A DNA stretch of 64,000 nucleotides, from NCBI GenBank assembly GCA_013817245.1, contig JACDDA010000001.1:310001-374000 (forward strand), written 5' to 3'. This document shows, in pieces, positions 29,298 to 37,682 of this stretch. The notes beneath the pieces are model-generated. The model was not told where the DNA came from. It worked only from the letters and a program-made list of their open reading frames with translations, and ran no database searches. The first letter of the stretch is position 1; every line of letters starts with the position of its first letter. The position numbers and the translations under genes were made by a program. Source of the DNA: Gammaproteobacteria bacterium. Its GTDB lineage: Bacteria; Pseudomonadota; Gammaproteobacteria; HTCC5015.

Positions 29298-29324
29298 TTA
29301 GCACTCTAACGCTCCGAGTGCCAA
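29298..29324 (+). promoter_or_regulatory. CIRCE-like operator (HrcA site) upstream of rpoH
   Basis: TTAGCACTC - 9 bp - GAGTGCCAA, compared with the CIRCE consensus TTAGCACTC-N9-GAGTGCTAA: one mismatch in 18 and the exact 9-bp spacer. It lies 51 bp before the rpoH start codon, in the ftsX-rpoH gap. CIRCE is the binding site of the heat-shock repressor HrcA; hrcA itself is not in the window. Operator function is inferred from the match. Confidence 0.8.
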
Positions 29325-29374
29325 AACTGATAAACACTGCTAGACTCTATCCACTTTCCAAGGGGACTTCACCG

Positions 29375-30238
29375 ATGACGACTGCCGTTATTCGCCATGA
29401 TTTCAATACCTTACCCGTATTATCCAGCGATACGCTGGATCGCTATATGGCACACCTCAGCCAAATTCCCATCCTCAGCGCGGACGAAGAACACGCGCTA
29501 GCGATTCGTTTACACGAACAAAATGACCTTGCTGCCGCGCAAAAACTTATTTTGTCGCACCTACGTTTTGTCGCACACATCGCACGCGGCTATAAGGGCT
29601 ATGGCCTGCCCATGGCCGACCTCATCCAAGAAGGCAATATCGGCCTAATGAAAGCCGTCAAACGCTTTGACCACAAGATAGGCGTACGCCTCGTTTCGTT
29701 TGCGGTGCATTGGATACGCGCCGAAATTCACGAATACATTATTCGCAACTGGCGCATCGTTAAAGTTGCCACCACCAAAGCACAACGCAAATTATTTTTT
29801 AAATTGCGCAGCGCCAAAAAACAACTCGCTTGGCTAAACCAAGATGAAGTAGAAACCGTGGCACGCGAACTCGGCGTAGACGTCGCCAGCGTTATAGAAA
29901 TGGAAAGCCGCATGAGCGGCAAAGACATCGGCTTTGACTTACACGACGACGCCGATGAAGAAACCAGCTTTGCACCCGTGCAATATTTAGAAGCCCCGAA
30001 CGCAGATCCTGCGCGCTTACTCGAACGCGACGACTGGCAAGACACCCATGCCGATAAACTCAGCGATGCGTTAATCAAACTGGACGATCGCAGCCGTGCG
30101 ATTCTCGAACGCCGCTGGCTAGCTGACAAAAAAGCCACCCTGCATCAACTCGCAGACGAATACGGCGTATCCGCAGAACGCATTCGTCAATTAGAAAATA
30201 ACGCCATCAAGAAACTGCGCACCGCGATTAGTGCGTAA
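29375..30238 (+). CDS. rpoH: RNA polymerase heat-shock sigma factor sigma-32
   Basis: 287 aa from ATG at 29375 with AAGGGGA upstream; an in-frame extension to 29318 runs into the CIRCE site and is rejected. Region 2 ([18 protein letters not shown]), the RpoH box QRKLFFKLR at residues 137-145, which separates it from RpoD/RpoS, and region 4 ([19 protein letters not shown]) are all present. It directs transcription of chaperone and protease genes. It follows ftsYEX, the common gammaproteobacterial order. Confidence 0.97.
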   Translation: MTTAVIRHDFNTLPVLSSDTLDRYMAHLSQIPILSADEEHALAIRLHEQNDLAAAQKLILSHLRFVAHIARGYKGYGLPMADLIQEGNIGLMKAVKRFDHKIGVRLVSFAVHWIRAEIHEYIIRNWRIVKVATTKAQRKLFFKLRSAKKQLAWLNQDEVETVARELGVDVASVIEMESRMSGKDIGFDLHDDADEETSFAPVQYLEAPNADPARLLERDDWQDTHADKLSDALIKLDDRSRAILERRWLADKKATLHQLADEYGVSAERIRQLENNAIKKLRTAISA

Positions 30239-30263
30239 GAAATCCTTGCTATAACTCTTATCG

Positions 30264-30294
30264 ATGAACCGGTGACAAATTGTTACCGGTTCAT
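30264..30294 (+). terminator. rpoH terminator
   Basis: Fifteen-bp stem (ATGAACCGGTGACAA with its near-perfect complement, one mismatch) with a single unpaired A at the apex, so in practice a slightly shorter stem. It is followed by TTATAT and lies 26 bp after the rpoH stop. Confidence 0.7.
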
Positions 30295-30601
30295 TTATAT
30301 CAATCCGTCTTTTTATTGCAAAGCACAATCTAGAAATATAAAAATTTTTATCAAGCGTCTATCGACTTGACCTATAAGTTGATTTGGTTGCTCAGCGGCA
30401 ATATTTTCTAAGATTCGTCCACCGAGTACGGAGCCTTCGCTTCCACCAATGTTATTCCCGTCTTATTTACTAAAATTGCTGAGTCGTCCGGATAACGTTT
30501 TGAGCGCAGCAATCCCCGTGCTTTTTTGTTTTTCGGTAGTGTTTGGTCTTGTTTCGGTATTTTCATAAAGCTTAATACTTTTTTCGGTCTCCTTGGCTAT
30601 T
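30295..30601. other. Gap between rpoH terminator and CRISPR trailer end
   Basis: No gene is supported. The open frame entering here from the array is an artefact of the 60-bp CRISPR period. I see no degenerate repeat copy next to the first repeat. Confidence 0.5.
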
Positions 30602-33600
30602 TTTCTAAGCTGCGTGTGCGGCAGTGAATTTTCCAGCCGTCTACTTTTCCGCCGGCTTCTATTTCTAAGCTGCGTGTGCGGCAGTGAATGCATTTTGCAG
30701 TTTATAGCGCCGCTTTTTTGGTTTCTAAGCTGCGTGTGCGGCAGTGAATTCCGAGCCGATTTAATTAATCCAGACTTTATTTTTCTAAGCTGCGTGTGCG
30801 GCAGTGAATGCTCCAACAAAGCAAGCAAGTTTTTCCGATGATTTCTAAGCTGCGTGTGCGGCAGTGAATGGCAACGGCAACTTGAATAACGTCAACGTGC
30901 TTTTCTAAGCTGCGTGTGCGGCAGTGAATATTCTTCGGTGATATCGCGACCACCGCTGAACTTTCTAAGCTGCGTGTGCGGCAGTGAATTACTGTTCGCG
31001 GGCAAGTAAATAGTCATGATTTTTCTAAGCTGCGTGTGCGGCAGTGAATAGCTTAGTTATAACTTGCTAACGACTGGTTTCTTTCTAAGCTGCGTGTGCG
31101 GCAGTGAATTTGCCGTTGTCAGCGCCCCGCCGATGATGCTATTTCTAAGCTGCGTGTGCGGCAGTGAATAATCCACCATGCGTTTCTTGTCGCTTAACAA
31201 TTTTCTAAGCTGCGTGTGCGGCAGTGAATCAGGTGTCCACTGCTTAATCGTCGGCATAGTATTTCTAAGCTGCGTGTGCGGCAGTGAATTCTGCGCGGTG
31301 ACAATCAGCCACGAGGTGCTCTTTCTAAGCTGCGTGTGCGGCAGTGAATTCGGTATAAAAAAATCATTAAACATACACATATTTCTAAGCTGCGTGTGCG
31401 GCAGTGAATATAAAGCGCAGTTAGTCGCGGCGATAGAATCCTTTCTAAGCTGCGTGTGCGGCAGTGAATGTTTAGTCCAACGTCATTATTTTGTTTAGAC
31501 TTTTCTAAGCTGCGTGTGCGGCAGTGAATCTCAACAAGATTGACGTACGCATCATCGCTTATTTCTAAGCTGCGTGTGCGGCAGTGAATGGGGCAGCTCA
31601 TCTTTTAGAAATTCAACGTCCTTTCTAAGCTGCGTGTGCGGCAGTGAATCAAGCGCTGAAGCCGCTGACACAATTCATCTGTTTCTAAGCTGCGTGTGCG
31701 GCAGTGAATCACACCAAAGAGTTTCTAATATTGAAAAATAGTTTCTAAGCTGCGTGTGCGGCAGTGAATAGGCTGGAGGCCATACGCCACGCGGTCTACA
31801 ATTTCTAAGCTGCGTGTGCGGCAGTGAATATTGTGTGTCAACTGTAACATTACCTAGTGCCTTTCTAAGCTGCGTGTGCGGCAGTGAATACATCGGATCA
31901 AAACTGCACGTCCGTTGACATTTTCTAAGCTGCGTGTGCGGCAGTGAATGCATATTGAAGTTATACATCGCGGTAATAGATTTTCTAAGCTGCGTGTGCG
32001 GCAGTGAATCTTGATATTGATTTACTACGGAAAATCAATGCTTTCTAAGCTGCGTGTGCGGCAGTGAATGCACAAATACCGGCGATCAAACAAATATATC
32101 GTTTCTAAGCTGCGTGTGCGGCAGTGAATAGTGGGTCATTATTTTTAAGCGCTGTGATCACTTTCTAAGCTGCGTGTGCGGCAGTGAATAATTACGTTCC
32201 ATTTTGGTCTATTTGTTCTTATTTCTAAGCTGCGTGTGCGGCAGTGAATTCGGCGGCGGTGGTGGTGGCGGTTCATCCGGTTTTCTAAGCTGCGTGTGCG
32301 GCAGTGAATGAGTAGCGATAACTCGCTACCATATTTCCCCTTTTCTAAGCTGCGTGTGCGGCAGTGAATATATAGCATGTGGATTTGCGGTTTTGAGCGG
32401 TTTTCTAAGCTGCGTGTGCGGCAGTGAATGATTCCGAGTTGCTGACTCAAGGAATCGTCTGTTTCTAAGCTGCGTGTGCGGCAGTGAATGCTATTAGCCA
32501 TAGCCACGATCGGCGATATTATTTCTAAGCTGCGTGTGCGGCAGTGAATACCACAAGCCGGCGCGATGGGCGACACGTCACTTTCTAAGCTGCGTGTGCG
32601 GCAGTGAATACAAAGCCGCAACAAGCACTCAAGTTACCGCTTTTCTAAGCTGCGTGTGCGGCAGTGAATTATTCTCGGGAATGCGTGCATTTTTGGTTCT
32701 ATTTCTAAGCTGCGTGTGCGGCAGTGAATGTGTTTGTTGATAGTCAGCTAAAACACGCAGATTTCTAAGCTGCGTGTGCGGCAGTGAATGCGCAGATGGT
32801 CAGCCGATGGGTATTTTAGGCTTTCTAAGCTGCGTGTGCGGCAGTGAATAAGTGCCGTAACCATCTGGCGCATTAGGATTCTTTCTAAGCTGCGTGTGCG
32901 GCAGTGAATGGGGCAGCTCATCTTTTAGAAATTCAACGTCTTTTCTAAGCTGCGTGTGCGGCAGTGAATGCAGCTTCAGCGCCGGTGATTACAGAAACTG
33001 CTTTCTAAGCTGCGTGTGCGGCAGTGAATCATATTCTGCTTCCCACTGATCAATCGTTAACTTTCTAAGCTGCGTGTGCGGCAGTGAATCCTTAAATGCC
33101 GCGCCGGCTACCTGCCTGGCTTTTCTAAGCTGCGTGTGCGGCAGTGAATTCTGGGGCGGCTCGATTATTCGTCAAGTGACCTTTCTAAGCTGCGTGTGCG
33201 GCAGTGAATAATAAATCGATGCTCTCGCCCGAAAGTTTTTCTTTCTAAGCTGCGTGTGCGGCAGTGAATCTTTGTTTAACCATTTTTTCTCGGTTTGATT
33301 CTTTCTAAGCTGCGTGTGCGGCAGTGAATGAGTTAAGATTTTATTATTTTCGAGTTGAGATTTTCTAAGCTGCGTGTGCGGCAGTGAATATCAAGTTAGA
33401 ATTATTAAGCTAAAGCAGAGCTTTCTAAGCTGCGTGTGCGGCAGTGAATTAATAGATAAGTATCGCGTAGTCGCATGGCAATTTCTAAGCTGCGTGTGCG
33501 GCAGTGAATCATGACGGGGAGTTAATTAGTGAAACAGAGGCTTTCTAAGCTGCGTGTGCGGCAGTGAATATAATTATGGGAAATAAACAATCGTTTTCAA

Positions 33601-35669
33601 TTTTCTAAGCTGCGTGTGCGGCAGTGAATAAAAGAATATTTTTCGGCGTACTTTAGTGTTTTTTCTAAGCTGCGTGTGCGGCAGTGAATCTTGCGGGAAC
33701 CGCTATAAAATATTTCTCAGTTTTCTAAGCTGCGTGTGCGGCAGTGAATATCGCCCACCAGCCAACCGAAAATGGCGCAGCTTTCTAAGCTGCGTGTGCG
33801 GCAGTGAATTTTATTATCAAATCGCAGACGATGAATTTGTATTTCTAAGCTGCGTGTGCGGCAGTGAATTTCAAAAAATAAAAAGCCAGCAATTCGGCGG
33901 CTTTCTAAGCTGCGTGTGCGGCAGTGAATTGGTTCTTGGCTCGGCATTTCTAGAATGTATTTTTCTAAGCTGCGTGTGCGGCAGTGAATACCGCACTCAA
34001 GCAGCGCGTAGTAATGATTATTTTCTAAGCTGCGTGTGCGGCAGTGAATACATATATAAGTGTTAATGACAGCATTGCGGCTTTCTAAGCTGCGTGTGCG
34101 GCAGTGAATTCAGCTTTGCCGCCCGACAAACAAAACAGACGTTTCTAAGCTGCGTGTGCGGCAGTGAATTTAATACATAAATTACAGGCGCATTATGATG
34201 CTTTCTAAGCTGCGTGTGCGGCAGTGAATCCCGGCTACTGCTGCAAGATATGTATCTACTATTTCTAAGCTGCGTGTGCGGCAGTGAATAACAGAAACTG
34301 GCAAATTGGAATCTTGCCAGTTTTCTAAGCTGCGTGTGCGGCAGTGAATGAGGACCCAGCGACGCTATAGCTTCTAAAGTTTTTCTAAGCTGCGTGTGCG
34401 GCAGTGAATCAATCCCGAATACAACGCCGCTCACCTGGATCTTTCTAAGCTGCGTGTGCGGCAGTGAATGCCTTTCGTAAGGCCTGGGCTTCCGCGCATT
34501 TTTTCTAAGCTGCGTGTGCGGCAGTGAATGCGCACTGCGCCAATATCGCCGAAAATGCTGCTTTCTAAGCTGCGTGTGCGGCAGTGAATTGTATAAGTCG
34601 CCGCCCCGAAGGGCGGCTGTGTTTCTAAGCTGCGTGTGCGGCAGTGAATGCAAACAGATACGCTATAACTATTATGGATGATTTCTAAGCTGCGTGTGCG
34701 GCAGTGAATCTATTACTGCTGGCAAGGTCACTGGTGTGACATTTCTAAGCTGCGTGTGCGGCAGTGAATAAAATGCAGCAAGTCAAGTAGCGCTGCTAAG
34801 TTTTCTAAGCTGCGTGTGCGGCAGTGAATAGCACAAAGCTACAAAAAGGATATGAAAATGGTTTCTAAGCTGCGTGTGCGGCAGTGAATAAGCTGGAGGC
34901 CATACGCCACGCGGTCTACACTTTCTAAGCTGCGTGTGCGGCAGTGAATCCGATGCTAGTGCCGGCGTGAGACAAGCTGGATTTCTAAGCTGCGTGTGCG
35001 GCAGTGAATTTGTCTCACGCATGTGTCAAGACCTAGCCCACTTTCTAAGCTGCGTGTGCGGCAGTGAATTACAAAAAGGATATGAAAATGGGAAATTTCA
35101 CTTTCTAAGCTGCGTGTGCGGCAGTGAATCACTATATAACTCGCACGTTGTACACGCTGCTTTTCTAAGCTGCGTGTGCGGCAGTGAATATCAACATTAG
35201 ATATTGTTTCAAGTGTTGATTTTTCTAAGCTGCGTGTGCGGCAGTGAATGCTTAATGCTGATGACGCGCACATTGTTGAGCTTTCTAAGCTGCGTGTGCG
35301 GCAGTGAATCGCTATATAACTCGCACGCTGTGCACGTTGCTTTTCTAAGCTGCGTGTGCGGCAGTGAATTGATATAGGCTTGCGTGTTGTTCTCATTACT
35401 CTTTCTAAGCTGCGTGTGCGGCAGTGAATGAAGTGATAAGGTTGTTTGGGTCGGAATATACTTTCTAAGCTGCGTGTGCGGCAGTGAATCATAAAACTAT
35501 CGTCAATCGCTATATTTCCATTTTCTAAGCTGCGTGTGCGGCAGTGAATAGGGTCTGGGTAGAGATCGGTCGTTTTTGGTTTTTCTAAGCTGCGTGTGCG
35601 GCAGTGAATACGTTCTTCTTTAACCGCGTACCACGCTTTTTTTTCTAAGCTGCGTGTGCGGCAGTGAAT
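30602..35669 (-). CRISPR. Type I-F CRISPR array, 85 repeats and 84 spacers
   Basis: 85 copies of a 28-bp repeat spaced exactly 60 bp apart (starts 30602, 30662 ... 35642), giving 84 spacers of 32 bp. By my reading all repeats are identical. In transcript (minus) orientation the repeat starts ATTCACTGCC and ends CAGCTTAGAAA, so the expected crRNA 5' handle is CTTAGAAA. It matches the I-F repeat class except for the hairpin-closing base and the first base. The leader end is on the right, beside cas6f, so the newest spacers are near 35640 and the oldest near 30630. Spacer n, counted from the left, starts at 30630+60(n-1). Phantom open frames arise on both strands because the period is divisible by three. 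Confidence 0.99.
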
Positions 35670-35839
35670 AGGAGTTTACGGGGAAAAAAATAAGTTACAA
35701 GAAGGACTTAGTTGCATTAATCAGTTTTGACCAATGATTTTAAGGCCTATTGCAACTTATTGAATTTAATGCAAATTTTTAAAGAGCTAATTTTATTGGT
35801 TCAAACTAATGACCAATATGTGTGATAGCTACAAATACT
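35670..35839 (-). promoter_or_regulatory. CRISPR leader
   Basis: AT-rich non-coding stretch directly upstream, in transcript sense, of the leader-proximal repeat. It should hold the pre-crRNA promoter and adaptation signals. It contains interleaved inverted repeats: AATAAGTTACAA (35689) with TTGCAACTTATT (35750), and TTGCATTAA (35712) with TTAATGCAA (35766). A looser pair is GTTTTGACCAAT (35724) and ATTGGTTCAAAC (35795). The functions of these dyads are not known. Confidence 0.75.
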
Positions 35840-36012
35840 CAAATGGAAGCGCTATATTCTGCCGCGGCTTCCGCAATGCTGCTCTTGTTCCACAATCAAC
35901 CGACCCATGCCAATAAGCAAGCACCATTGCGCTGTTCACGCTACGTTGAACTTGCGCTTTGGCTTGTTTGATAATCTGACTATGCTGATTAGCATATGAT
36001 CGGATGTTGATA
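35840..36012 (-). pseudogene. Frameshifted fragment of a DUF1016 (YhcG-type) nuclease gene
   Basis: On the minus strand one frame gives IIKQAKAQVQRSVNSAMVLAYW. Reading then moves to another frame for GRLIVEQEQH, and to a third for AAAEYSA. Joined, these match the DUF1016 N-terminal domain pattern (AR..V.RAVN..MV..YW.IGR.IVE.EQ...RAEY). At least two frameshifts and no C-terminal PDDEXK domain: a dead remnant. It lies between cas6f and the leader. DUF1016 proteins are often found in defence or mobile contexts. Confidence 0.65.
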
Positions 36013-36044
36013 ATGGCGTTTTGCTCACAATAAATTTCTTAACG

Positions 36045-36623
36045 TTAAAACCAAGGTACGGTAGCGGATGCGCTTAATCCATAAAGATTAAAGCCGCCGG
36101 TAACGGCTTGTTCAACTTCCCGTTTGCTGATGAATAAACGAAAATCATTTCCGCCACTCAAACTATGCAGGTGAATGAAAGGTTCTTTCAGTTTTTCATC
36201 CTTAAAGCCTTTTAGAAGTACCAAGGCATTTTGTTCAGTGATGTTTTCGCGGCGCGCCTTACGCCTGGCGACACGCTCAATATTCGATTTTGCCTGTAAA
36301 CGACTAAAACAAGCATATTGTGAGATGCTAGCTGGCACTTCGCGAACTTTAGTGAAGTGTACATAATCACTAAAGCGGGCAAGCCATTTTCGAATATCGA
36401 GCGCATCAAGTTGAGATTGTTCATTTGCAAACAACCTCAATTTTTTTCCTAAATACAGCGTGGACTTATCATGCTCAGGAAACGCGACCGCAATTGGTAC
36501 TTGTTTATTGGCATCTTGAATTTCTACCAGCGCTAAATGAATTTGCTGATAGATCTTGGCCCATAGGAAATTTAGCCCGATTTCGGCATCGGGCAGCAAG
36601 GTAGCTTCAATGTAAAATTTCAT
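36045..36623 (-). CDS. cas6f: Type I-F pre-crRNA endoribonuclease Cas6f (Csy4)
   Basis: 192 aa. It cuts each repeat at the 3' base of its stem-loop and stays bound to the crRNA 3' hairpin in the Csy complex. The catalytic His29 falls at the same position as in Pseudomonas aeruginosa Csy4. An arginine-rich helix (RVARRKARR, residues 117-125) fits the RNA major-groove-binding helix, and SLSGGNDFRLFI holds candidate active-site Ser residues. It is the last cas gene before the array, 2 bp after csy3. It must process a repeat whose loop-closing pair is broken, so it may differ in RNA contacts from characterised homologues. Confidence 0.95.
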   Translation of the reverse strand: MKFYIEATLLPDAEIGLNFLWAKIYQQIHLALVEIQDANKQVPIAVAFPEHDKSTLYLGKKLRLFANEQSQLDALDIRKWLARFSDYVHFTKVREVPASISQYACFSRLQAKSNIERVARRKARRENITEQNALVLLKGFKDEKLKEPFIHLHSLSGGNDFRLFISKREVEQAVTGGFNLYGLSASATVPWF

Positions 36624-36625
36624 GG

Positions 36626-37666
36626 CTAATCCTTGTCGCTTTCGCCAAAGACACCACCACGCACTAAAACCGCCATTACATAGTGCTCTTCATCTGTGTT
36701 AGCCAAAGTTTCACCACGAGCGTATTTATCAAAAAGCGTATAAAAGTCTGATTTGTTTTTTGGATTACGGTAGGCAACACCTAAATTGGTTACAGCACCA
36801 TAAGGTTCTATTGCAATAGGGCCTGTTTCATTTTCTGAAAAGGCTGGGTACCAGGTATCAATAGTGCGAAGGGCATTGCCAATTTTTTGTGAGTGCATAG
36901 CGGCATTGTCATTTACTGCATAAAGAATCTTACTTTTCTTAGATTTACTATTACCTTTATCCATTACCAACTCTTCACTTGGATAAACTTCTTGTGCTTT
37001 GCCAACTTGTGCATATGCAGTGATTTCGAGCAGTAAAAAACGATCTCCCGATAATGCGCTTGCAATTTGGTCTGCCAATTCATTAATTTTTGAGTCACTA
37101 TTATCAAAGCTGCGCAACGAAATTTTTGTGGCATCAAACTTCCAAGATAAATCTGAGCCACTGTTAAGAACCTTAACGCAGACTTCAATATTTTCAGCGC
37201 CGACACGATTGCGCCATAAAAAACGGCCGCTCGCTATGTTGATTGCGTAACGCTTTGCTAATTCGGTAAAGCTATATTTTTCGATGTAGGCTTTTGCAAC
37301 AGCTGAATAACTTTTATGAAAATCAGCGTTATTGCAGGCCGATGGTTTAGCAACGCCACTTAGCACCTTCAACGTAAAAGTTAATTTAAGCGTATCTTGA
37401 TCTTGGGCTAGAGCGCACACATCTACAGTTTGTAAATTCGGGCTTTCCACTTTTACATCTAATTTTGCGGGGTCGTCTTTTAAAGCTTTCGGCAAGCGAT
37501 TGGAAATCGTACCGCGAACTGATTTTTCAATCAGTGCTAATGGCGTTGATTTTTCTGATCGCTTATCCCATGTCGTTCCATACATATAGCCATCGGAGGA
37601 CACCAATTTTTTTTCAAACGCCAATACCGATGCCTTGCCAATTGTTTGCGATTCATTCTTTGCCAT
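36626..37666 (-). CDS. csy3: Type I-F Cascade backbone protein Cas7f (Csy3)
   Basis: 346 aa from ATG at 37664-37666 with AGGAG upstream, giving MAKNESQTIGKASVLAFEKKL; an upstream extension to 37774 overlaps csy2 and lacks a ribosome site. Several copies of this RAMP-fold protein form the helical backbone on the crRNA spacer. Recognised by GYMYGTTWDKR, the GRFLWRNRVGAENIEV segment and the C-terminal VMAVLVRGGVFGESDKD. It follows csy2 by 16 bp. Confidence 0.96.
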   Translation of the reverse strand: MAKNESQTIGKASVLAFEKKLVSSDGYMYGTTWDKRSEKSTPLALIEKSVRGTISNRLPKALKDDPAKLDVKVESPNLQTVDVCALAQDQDTLKLTFTLKVLSGVAKPSACNNADFHKSYSAVAKAYIEKYSFTELAKRYAINIASGRFLWRNRVGAENIEVCVKVLNSGSDLSWKFDATKISLRSFDNSDSKINELADQIASALSGDRFLLLEITAYAQVGKAQEVYPSEELVMDKGNSKSKKSKILYAVNDNAAMHSQKIGNALRTIDTWYPAFSENETGPIAIEPYGAVTNLGVAYRNPKNKSDFYTLFDKYARGETLANTDEEHYVMAVLVRGGVFGESDKD

Positions 37667-37682
37667 GATGTTGCTCCTGATT

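Noticed and set aside
34950-35021. Complementary 11-mer between adjacent spacers 73 and 74 (GCGTGAGACAA)
   Set aside because: Among about 3,500 spacer pairs, one chance 11-base match is expected, so adjacency alone is weak evidence for paired crRNAs or a shared target.
30463-35492. Long open frames with repeated FLSCVCGSE, SLPHTQLR or IHCRTRSLE units on both strands
   Set aside because: Translations of the CRISPR array. The 60-bp period is a multiple of three and the repeat lacks stops, so frames stay open without coding.
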